Source: Bacteroidaceae bacterium (lineage in GTDB: Bacteria > Bacteroidota > Bacteroidia > Bacteroidales > CHK158-818). Taken from it: a stretch of DNA of 5,594 nucleotides. Location: assembly GCA_017467745.1 (NCBI GenBank), contig JAFUKV010000111.1:1-5594 (forward strand), given 5' to 3'. The position numbers and the translations under genes are program-made. Under the pieces are notes generated by a model. It was not told where the DNA came from. It made no database searches and was given only the letters and a program-made list of their open reading frames with translations. Positions 1 through 5,385 of the stretch are shown piece by piece (the first letter of the stretch is position 1; every line of letters starts with the position of its first letter).

Positions 1-1
1 C

Positions 2-1480
2 AACGACTCTCAACGCCAAGCTACAAAAGAAGCCGGAGAAATTGCAGGATTGAAAGTAAGACGTATCGTTAACGACCCGACTGCCGTCGCATTGGCTTAT
101 GGTTTGGACAAAACAAATAAAGATATGAAAATCGCCGTATTCGACTTGGGCGGCGGTACGTTCGATATTTCTATCCTCGAATTAGGCGACGGCGTTTTTG
201 AAGTAAAATCGACAAACGGCGATACTCATTTAGGAGGCGACGATTTCGACCACGTTATCATCGACTGGCTGGCCGATGAATTTAAAGCAGAAGAAGGCGT
301 AGACCTGCGTCAAGACCCGATGGCTTTACAACGTTTGAAAGAAGCTGCCGAAAAAGCCAAAATCGAATTATCAAGCACTACTTCTACCGAAATCAACTTA
401 CCGTACATCATGCCGGTAAACGGTATACCCAAACACTTGGTAAAAACGCTGACGCGCGCTAAATTCGAACAACTTTGCGACAAATTGATTCAAGCTACGC
501 TCGAACCGTGCCGTAAAGCTTTGGCCGATGCCGGATTAAAAGCGTCCGACATAGATGAAGTTATTTTGGTAGGCGGCTCTACCCGTATCCCCGCTATTCA
601 AGCTATCGTTGAAAAATTCTTCGGAAAAACTCCTTCCAAAGGAGTAAACCCCGACGAAGTTGTGGCCGTAGGCGCCGCTATTCAAGGAGCCGTACTGAGC
701 GGAGAAGTAAAAGATGTGCTGTTGCTCGACGTTACTCCTCTTTCATTAGGTATCGAAACGCTTGGCGGCGTAATGACAAAACTAATCGACGCCAACACCA
801 CTATCCCGACCCGTAAATCTGAAACATTCTCTACGGCTGTGGATAACCAACCTTCGGTTGAAATACACGTATTGCAAGGAGAACGCCCTATGGCAAAAGA
901 CAACAAAACAATCGGAAAGTTCCACTTAGACGGTATTCCCGCCGCACAAAGAGGCGTTCCTCAAATCGAAGTAACGTTCGACATCGATGCCAACGGTATT
1001 TTGAATGTTTCCGCCAAAGATAAAGGAACAGGCAAAGAACAAAGCATCCGTATTGAGGCTTCCAGCGGATTGAGCGACGCAGAAATCAAACGCATGAAAG
1101 AAGAAGCTGCCGCCAACGCCGAAGCCGATGCCAAAGAAAAAGAACGCATCGAAAAATTGAACCACGCTGACTCTCTTATCTTCCAAACTGAAAAACAGTT
1201 GAAAGATATGGGCGATAAAATTCCGGCTGACAAAAAAGCCACTATCGAATCGGCTTTGGGCAAATTGAAAGATGCTCACAAGGCACAAGATATGGCTGGT
1301 ATCGACGCTGCGACAACCGAGCTGAACAACGCTTTGCAAGCTGCTGCGCAAGATATTTACAATGCACAGAACGCCGGAGCGCAACAACCCGGAGCAGACG
1401 CTCAACAGCAACAACAGTCTGCAAGCAACAATAACAGTGGAGACAACGTCACCGATGTAGATTTCGAGGAAGTGAAATAA
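2..1480 (+). CDS. dnaK: Molecular chaperone DnaK (Hsp70), 5'-truncated by window edge
   Basis: DnaK is the cytosolic ATP-dependent Hsp70 chaperone that works with DnaJ and GrpE in folding and stress protection. The visible 492 codons start at the NDSQRQATKEAG segment, equivalent to about residue 147 of E. coli DnaK, so roughly 146 N-terminal residues lie outside the window; the implied full length of about 638 fits the family. Visible in order: the second half of the ATPase domain with the FDLGGGTFDIS phosphate loop (near nt 149-181) and ILVGGSTRIP (near 566-595), the interdomain linker VLLLDVTPLSLG (from about 716), the beta substrate-binding domain with HVLQGERPMA and FDIDANGILNVSAKDK, the charged helical lid, a Gln/Asn-rich tail (about 1380-1440) and the terminal DVDFEEVK. 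The in-frame TTG at 50 is internal and not the start. Oddity: the usual NEPTA is NDPTA here (Asp codon at 74-76). Identification is from recognised family motifs. Confidence 0.98.
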   Translation, partial: NDSQRQATKEAGEIAGLKVRRIVNDPTAVALAYGLDKTNKDMKIAVFDLGGGTFDISILELGDGVFEVKSTNGDTHLGGDDFDHVIIDWLADEFKAEEGVDLRQDPMALQRLKEAAEKAKIELSSTTSTEINLPYIMPVNGIPKHLVKTLTRAKFEQLCDKLIQATLEPCRKALADAGLKASDIDEVILVGGSTRIPAIQAIVEKFFGKTPSKGVNPDEVVAVGAAIQGAVLSGEVKDVLLLDVTPLSLGIETLGGVMTKLIDANTTIPTRKSETFSTAVDNQPSVEIHVLQGERPMAKDNKTIGKFHLDGIPAAQRGVPQIEVTFDIDANGILNVSAKDKGTGKEQSIRIEASSGLSDAEIKRMKEEAAANAEADAKEKERIEKLNHADSLIFQTEKQLKDMGDKIPADKKATIESALGKLKDAHKAQDMAGIDAATTELNNALQAAAQDIYNAQNAGAQQPGADAQQQQQSASNNNSGDNVTDVDFEEVK

Positions 1481-1510
1481 AAGCGACCCGAAACAATAGT
1501 CAAATATTAT

Positions 1511-1553
1511 TGAAGCGCAGTAAATAACAGATTTACTGCGCTTTTTATTTTTC
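1511..1553 (+). terminator. Intrinsic terminator after dnaK
   Basis: A perfect 12-bp stem (1514-1525 with 1531-1542, extendable by one A-T pair) closes a 5-nt loop, AACAG. A T-rich run follows to 1553. It lies 33 nt after the dnaK stop and separates dnaK from the fimbrillin genes, so those genes need their own promoter. Confidence 0.93.
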
Positions 1554-1780
1554 CTTCGGACTAATACACATTTCTATCATATACCTAAAACATTTCTTTA
1601 TTGTTCATAATATAAGTTATCCGGCCTGTTTATGACCTCTGGTCAAAATAGACATCTATCCAAAAAATAATCTTTCCATCCGGAAAGGCCACTATATAAA
1701 AATCGTACTACCCCATATTTTAGAATAATCCGCTGCAACAAACTGACCACCCGTTTTGTTATAAAATAAAAGGTTTGTAA
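1554..1780. other. AT-rich spacer between dnaK and fimbrillin-like gene 1
   Basis: No plausible gene is present on either strand. It must carry the promoter of the downstream gene, but I find no good TTTG-(19 to 21)-TAnnTTTG pair. A TATTTTAG at 1716-1723 is one base from the -7 consensus but lacks a -33 box at the right distance. Two small dyads are present: TGACC-TCT-GGTCA at 1633-1645 and CTTTCC-ATCC-GGAAAG at 1672-1687. Either could be an operator, but both are short enough to arise by chance. Confidence 0.6.
1768..1773 (+). promoter_or_regulatory. Weak ribosome binding site of fimbrillin-like gene 1
   Basis: AAAAGG lies 7 nt before the ATG at 1781. It supports that start over the second in-frame ATG at 1790, although both would keep a usable signal peptide. 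Confidence 0.45.
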
Positions 1781-2746
1781 ATGGTAAAAATGTGGACAAC
1801 AATTGTATTACTCTTGGTGCTGACGGGATGTATCGCACAGGAGGATGAAATAGACAGCAATTGTATCATCCGGTTTTCTGCGAAGGTGGATAATCCGGAA
1901 ATCACCTTGAATACCCGGACGTCAATTTCAACAGGAGCTGTTGCCTCTTTTATCTCAGGAGACCAAATCGGTATCACTGAAACGCTGACAGGTCGTAACA
2001 ATGTCCGATTTTCGTACAATGGTTCCACATGGAATACCACCACCCCGATGTACTGGTTAGACGGAACTTCGGTACATACTTTTTACGCCTATTATCCATA
2101 TAAAGCTACCAGCACGGGAACTACTATTACCATACCAAATCTAAGTACACAGAAGACGACCACACGCCCCGATTCGATTTGCGACCTATTAATAACCGGA
2201 GCTAAAACACAGGTCCGCAGCACAAGCGCCAATGTACCTTTAACATTCCGGCACGGTTTCGCACTGTTGCAGTTCAATATGAACAACGGCATTCTGGGTT
2301 TGGGAGGAGCATTACTCAATAGCATGACTATTAACGGAGGCAACACAATGGGAGGAACTGCCCGTTATGGGATTGTGAACAGGACAAACGACGTAACCAA
2401 AATCGGGTATAATCTGACTACCGATTCCATATTGGCTACCCCGAACAATGCAGCCACTTACACCCAATCTTTTACAAGCAATACACCTCGCATCAACCTG
2501 CTGACAACAAGTGCTACCATTTACGTTTTCGTACTACCGGGTATCTACCAAAATCCTGTGCCGTCGGTTTCTTTCAATCTCGGGTTGTTTAATGTAAAGG
2601 CCAATCTGCCTAACAAAGGATTTTCAGCGAACCGCAAATATATATACGGAACAACTATCAGTGTTTTAAGTCTCGACACCCGGTCTGATACCGGAGAGGC
2701 GGAAATGAAGCTGACATTGGAACGGGTTGAACCGTTGAGTCCGTAG
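1781..2746 (+). CDS. Fimbrillin-family lipoprotein 1
   Basis: This is a predicted exported lipoprotein of 321 residues resembling the fimbrillin family (Mfa-like, type V pilus subunits of Bacteroidales). Residues 1-16 are a signal peptide and LTGC at 14-17 is a textbook lipobox, so Cys17 is the lipid acceptor. The residues after it (IAQEDEID) are acidic, which in Bacteroidota often marks surface export. Family landmarks: IRFSAKV at 30-36, TRT at 45-47, GDQIGI at 60-65, W84 with PMYW at 89-92, FYAYYPY at 101-107, DLL at 135-137, VPLTFRHGFALLQF at 152-165, and a late RKYIYGTTIS strand at 285-294. The usual C-terminal I-x-x-W is replaced by LERV at 313-316. Its neighbour 61 nt downstream has the same length and landmarks, so the two are probable paralogues in one unit. 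The family call rests on motif order. Whether it forms a pilus, a tip or only a surface coat is not visible. Confidence 0.85.
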   Translation: MVKMWTTIVLLLVLTGCIAQEDEIDSNCIIRFSAKVDNPEITLNTRTSISTGAVASFISGDQIGITETLTGRNNVRFSYNGSTWNTTTPMYWLDGTSVHTFYAYYPYKATSTGTTITIPNLSTQKTTTRPDSICDLLITGAKTQVRSTSANVPLTFRHGFALLQFNMNNGILGLGGALLNSMTINGGNTMGGTARYGIVNRTNDVTKIGYNLTTDSILATPNNAATYTQSFTSNTPRINLLTTSATIYVFVLPGIYQNPVPSVSFNLGLFNVKANLPNKGFSANRKYIYGTTISVLSLDTRSDTGEAEMKLTLERVEPLSP

Positions 2747-2796
2747 CCCATCATCAAGTTCGGATAAAAAGCATTACTATTTATTAATCAATAAAA

Positions 2797-2803
2797 AAGG
2801 AGA
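2797..2803 (+). promoter_or_regulatory. Strong Shine-Dalgarno of fimbrillin-like gene 2
   Basis: AAGGAGA has its AGGAG core at 2798-2802, 5 nt before the ATG at 2808. It fixes that start. It is much closer to the classical consensus than anything before the other genes here, which is notable because Bacteroidota rarely depend on such sites. Confidence 0.75.
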
Positions 2804-2807
2804 AAGT

Positions 2808-3773
2808 ATGAAAAAGATTATTTTATTTGTATTCTTATCAGCCGTCTATTTCAGTTGTACCAAAGAGACGGATTGCGACTCGATTCGTTCGAACGATTTT
2901 GACCAGATAGCCATTTCGGCTGAGATTATTAACGCCGACATCCATTCGCGCACCGGTTATACAGGCAGTTCGGCTGTTTGGGCTAACAACGATTCGCTCG
3001 GTTTATTCTGCCAACAAAGTAAAGCCGCAGCTGTCAACCTCCGGTTCCTCTTGTCTGGCGTCGGCAGTACGCCGGTCTGGACTCCCGCCACCCCCATTTA
3101 CTGGGCTGACGCCTCTACATTTCATAAGTTTTTAGGATATGTTCCCTATGCTTCGGGCAATAATGACCCGACAGCAGTGAAACTGCCGGCACTCACTCCG
3201 CAGAACGGGACTATCAATCCGGCCAAAGATTTTCTGATTTCCAACAACCAGTACGCAACCGGTGTACAACGTTCGGGATCGGCTGTTCCTCTGAACTTTA
3301 CCCATGCACTGGCACTGATACAGTTCGACATTACTATCGGCAACAGCATAACGGCATCGACGGTACTGAACAATTTAGTACTGGCTGCCGGCCCAACCGA
3401 TAAACTGATTAACACCGACGGCACGTCGACCATTAACCTTTCTTCGGGAGCAATTTCTCCGTCGGCATCGGCTACTACCAATACTATCACCGTTACGCCC
3501 GCGTCTGCACCGACATTGAGCGGCACAGCCGTTACATTGTACGTTCTGATTCTGCCGGGTACTTATACTGCCCCAACGCTTCAACTCAACCTGACCGAAC
3601 CTGTAACGGGAGCTATCGCCGTACCGGCCAAGCCCCTTGCAACCACCACTTTTGCAGCCAACACAAGGTATACTTACTCTGTCAACGTAACCCGCACGGC
3701 ACTAACCATTTCTACCCCCACTATTACCGACTGGACTCCCGTATCGGGCGGTAATATTAATCCGGGTATTTAA
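2808..3773 (+). CDS. Fimbrillin-family lipoprotein 2
   Basis: This is a second predicted exported lipoprotein of 321 residues with fimbrillin-family layout. The MKKIILFVFLSAVYFSC signal peptide ends at Cys17. The lipobox (YFSC) is looser than in gene 1, but such variants are tolerated in Bacteroidota. Acidic residues follow (TKETDCD). Landmarks in the same order as gene 1: ISAEI at 36-40, SRT at 47-49, DSLGLF at 62-67, W91 with PIYW at 96-99, FLGYVPY at 108-114, KDFLIS at 140-145, VPLNFTHALALIQFD at 160-174, RYTYSVNV at 287-294 and a canonical ITDW ending at 306-309. The middle to C-terminal part is Ala/Thr/Ser-rich, as in extracellular beta-sandwich proteins. It follows gene 1 with no terminator between them, so co-transcription is likely. 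In known type V pili such subunits polymerise by strand exchange after proteolytic trimming; whether that applies here is inference. Confidence 0.86.
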   Translation: MKKIILFVFLSAVYFSCTKETDCDSIRSNDFDQIAISAEIINADIHSRTGYTGSSAVWANNDSLGLFCQQSKAAAVNLRFLLSGVGSTPVWTPATPIYWADASTFHKFLGYVPYASGNNDPTAVKLPALTPQNGTINPAKDFLISNNQYATGVQRSGSAVPLNFTHALALIQFDITIGNSITASTVLNNLVLAAGPTDKLINTDGTSTINLSSGAISPSASATTNTITVTPASAPTLSGTAVTLYVLILPGTYTAPTLQLNLTEPVTGAIAVPAKPLATTTFAANTRYTYSVNVTRTALTISTPTITDWTPVSGGNINPGI

Positions 3774-3796
3774 TCGAAAAGTTCAGGCTTAAAACT

Positions 3797-3835
3797 ATAT
3801 AAAAAGGGATGTACTGTATACATCCCTTTTTATAT
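3797..3835. terminator. Bidirectional intrinsic terminator between convergent genes
   Basis: Arms 3797-3813 and 3819-3835 form a perfect 17-bp stem with the loop CTGTA. The core is GGGATGTA/TACATCCC, flanked inside the stem by AAAAA on one side and TTTTT on the other, so each strand reads a G/C core followed by a U run. It lies 23 nt after the plus-strand fimbrillin-like gene 2 and about 80 nt after the minus-strand lipoprotein, so it can end both transcripts. Confidence 0.9.
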
Positions 3836-3917
3836 GGAGAAAAATAATCAATAAAAAAAACGCAAGCGCAACTGGATATAAAAAGAATCCTTCTACCTCG
3901 CTTTGTAAAGAAGATTG

Positions 3918-5090
3918 CTATTCCACCCGCACGAAAGGTTGTTTTTCGTTACCCGTCCACCGGTATAAACAAACCGTACTGTTTTGTTTCTTGTCTTCGG
4001 AGACTCCATTATGAGAAATATAAAAATATCCGTTACCAAGCGGACACAGTCCGGTAGCGCCCCATTTAAAGTTCCACCCCCACGTATCGCTCGCAGCATC
4101 ATATAGCCCTTGCGGTAATAAGGAGAGTACCTCACCTTCTACATCCGTATCAAATCCCTGTAATTTTTCTTTCCGAGCTTTTTCAGAACCGTCTATCACA
4201 AAAAGCGAATAGTTCGGATACGAAGATTTTTTCCCGGCATAAACAGCAGCATAACAGTTCCCCGAAGCCGGATCGTAGGCTAAATTTTGTATACCGTATG
4301 ATGTATTGCCCGTGCGCACAAAATATTTATGAAGCGGCTTTTCCGGACCGCTAAAATGTAAATCGTTCTGCGAAAGCGGGCGTTCATATTTCTTCCAGTT
4401 CCTCGTATCGTAAGCCAATATCACTTGATAATCGTTATCGGTTCTTTTTACATCGCCATAAATACCGTAAGCCACATGGAGATAATATTTTCCGCTCTTT
4501 CCTTTTCCGAACTCCGGAGCGAACGTCGTACCGTCTATTCCCGAACAGCCGAAACGATGTTCCACTTCTCTCCCGCCATTTACAACCGAAGCATAATAAT
4601 CATCGGTAGGCTCTTTCAAGAAAACGGTAGTCATCACCTTATCTTTTTCAGCGTCCATACCGGGACGAGTGATAGCTTCTACATCAAAAATGGCGATATA
4701 AAATGCACTCCGGCGTTCGGCAGCCTGCTGTCCGTCGATACCTTTTCCAATCGCATCGTTCTTATATTCTAACGACCCGTACACCCTGCCATCGTCCGGA
4801 TTTACGGTAAGGCATCCTAAATGCCCCGTCAGTCCTTTTACACTACCTATCAGGTTTCCTTGCAAATCGGTTTTCAACAATTGAGTGGTGAATGAAAAAT
4901 AGATATATCCCCGTTGCAGATCGACGGCAATGCCTTGTACATGAAACCTATCTTGATTTCCCGAAAAAATCTCTTTCGGAATTTTCGTTATATCCGCAAC
5001 TTGTTCGCTGCCAAACGCAACCTGCCCCGACTTACATCCCGCAAACAGCAACGGCAAGCATAACAATAAAAAATAAAAGGTTTTAATCAT
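3918..5090 (-). CDS. Lipoprotein of unknown function with beta-propeller-like repeats
   Basis: The 390-residue protein begins with a signal peptide (MIKTFYFLLLCLPLLFAGC) whose lipobox FAGC puts the lipidated cysteine at 19. The following residues (KSGQVAFGSE) lack the acidic patch seen in the two fimbrillin-like proteins, so a periplasm-facing position is plausible. The body has recurring strand pairs of the kind found in beta-propellers: HVQGIAVDLQRGYIYFSF (50-67), GHLGCLTVNPDDGRVYGS (89-106), GIQNLAYDPASGNCYAAVY (266-284) and WGATGLCPLGNGYFYISH (343-360). Each has a hydrophobic strand, an Asp/Asn-Gly turn and an aromatic strand. No catalytic motif is recognised. The start is well set: it gives the only signal peptide, and the next Met is far inside. 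There is no Shine-Dalgarno, as is common in this phylum. It runs convergent to the fimbrillin-like genes and divergent from the RRM gene, so it is probably monocistronic. The fold is inferred and the function is unknown. Confidence 0.9.
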   Translation of the reverse strand: MIKTFYFLLLCLPLLFAGCKSGQVAFGSEQVADITKIPKEIFSGNQDRFHVQGIAVDLQRGYIYFSFTTQLLKTDLQGNLIGSVKGLTGHLGCLTVNPDDGRVYGSLEYKNDAIGKGIDGQQAAERRSAFYIAIFDVEAITRPGMDAEKDKVMTTVFLKEPTDDYYASVVNGGREVEHRFGCSGIDGTTFAPEFGKGKSGKYYLHVAYGIYGDVKRTDNDYQVILAYDTRNWKKYERPLSQNDLHFSGPEKPLHKYFVRTGNTSYGIQNLAYDPASGNCYAAVYAGKKSSYPNYSLFVIDGSEKARKEKLQGFDTDVEGEVLSLLPQGLYDAASDTWGWNFKWGATGLCPLGNGYFYISHNGVSEDKKQNSTVCLYRWTGNEKQPFVRVE

Positions 5091-5103
5091 AATAAAAGGT
5101 TTT
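5072..5103. repeat. 13-bp direct repeat flanking the start codon of the minus-strand lipoprotein gene
   Basis: AATAAAAGGTTTT occurs at 5072-5084 and again at 5091-5103, with only AATCAT between them. The CAT of that spacer is the complement of the start codon. Read along the transcript, one copy lies just before ATG and the other encodes codons 3-6. The 19-bp period is not a multiple of three, so the upstream copy is not an in-frame extension. Confidence 0.85.
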
Positions 5104-5106
5104 GGG

Positions 5107-5114
5107 CAAATGTA
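5107..5114 (-). promoter_or_regulatory. Candidate -7 box for the minus-strand lipoprotein gene
   Basis: On the minus strand this reads TACATTTG, a full match to the Bacteroides TAnnTTTG -7 element, 16 nt upstream of the ATG. A TTTG at 5129-5132 is the only -33 candidate, but the 14-nt spacing is shorter than the usual 19 to 21. Transcription from here would give a very short leader. This is a weak call. Confidence 0.35.
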
Positions 5115-5208
5115 AGCATTTTATTCCGCAAATCCCATTCCGATACAATCGTTAAAATAAAAGCGAATAGCATAAAGAATCACATTTTATCGACTTATTT
5201 TTCAAATA

Positions 5209-5241
5209 ATTGCTGCATCCTCATTATTATGCCTATATTTG
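5209..5241 (+). promoter_or_regulatory. Bacteroides-type promoter of the RRM gene
   Basis: A -33 box ATTG (5209-5212, one mismatch to TTTG) and a -7 box TATATTTG (5234-5241, full match to TAnnTTTG) are 21 nt apart, within the spacing known for the primary sigma factor of Bacteroides. Transcription should start a few bases after 5241, giving a leader of about 140 nt before the RRM start. Confidence 0.6.
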
Positions 5242-5253
5242 TCAGAGAAACAA

Positions 5254-5367
5254 ATGACAGTTTATATCGTTCTATTATCTCTTCTATCATTATTCGGAGA
5301 TTCTTCATCCGAAAATTTTATTACAGAAAACAGATCTTTTCCGAGCCCGATTTTGTTTATTTTCTAA
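5254..5367 (+). other. Candidate 37-codon leader ORF upstream of the RRM gene
   Basis: An ATG at 5254, preceded by the A-rich GAGAAACAA, opens an ORF of 37 codons ending in TAA at 5365-5367. The peptide begins MTVYIVLLSLLSLFGDSSSE, which is hydrophobic and then polar. It starts after the predicted transcription start and ends 18 nt before the RRM ATG, in the same frame but separated by two in-frame stops. There is no homology evidence and no Shine-Dalgarno. It could be a translated leader peptide or a chance ORF. Confidence 0.22.
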
Positions 5368-5385
5368 TTTTAATTTTACGTATTT

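Larger units (their letters stand above)
5091..5385. other. Divergent intergenic region between the lipoprotein and RRM genes
   Basis: This AT-rich spacer of 295 bases separates divergently transcribed genes. It holds the candidate leftward -7 box, the rightward promoter at 5209-5241, and a pyrimidine-rich leader with a small hairpin (TTCGGA at 5293-5298 pairing with TCCGAA at 5308-5313) and a short leader ORF. No tRNA or recognised riboswitch is visible. Confidence 0.7.

Noticed and set aside
682..1424. Several minus-strand ORFs of 60 to 162 codons inside dnaK
   Set aside because: They are antisense shadows of a well-matched, highly conserved dnaK. Long antisense ORFs opposite Hsp70 genes are a known coding-bias effect, and these have no recognisable domain.
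1755..1777. TTTG and AAGGTTTG as a promoter of fimbrillin-like gene 1
   Set aside because: The spacing is 11 nt instead of 19 to 21, and the transcription start would fall inside the first codons.
1554..1780. Invertible promoter region (phase variation) before the fimbrillin-like genes
   Set aside because: Surface genes in Bacteroidales often have these, but I found no pair of long inverted repeats flanking a promoter here.
3841..3917. GC-rich CGCAAGCG next to an A run as a separate terminator for the minus-strand gene
   Set aside because: The palindrome would leave a 2-nt loop and cannot form a stable hairpin. The 17-bp hairpin at 3797-3835 explains termination better.
3893..4135. Minus-strand ORF of 80 codons overlapping the end of the lipoprotein gene
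   Set aside because: It is an out-of-frame reading of the same gene with no features of its own.
4425..4772. Plus-strand ORF of 115 codons opposite the propeller-like lipoprotein
   Set aside because: It lies wholly within a convincing minus-strand gene with signal peptide and continuous frame, and its translation shows no domain or start signal.
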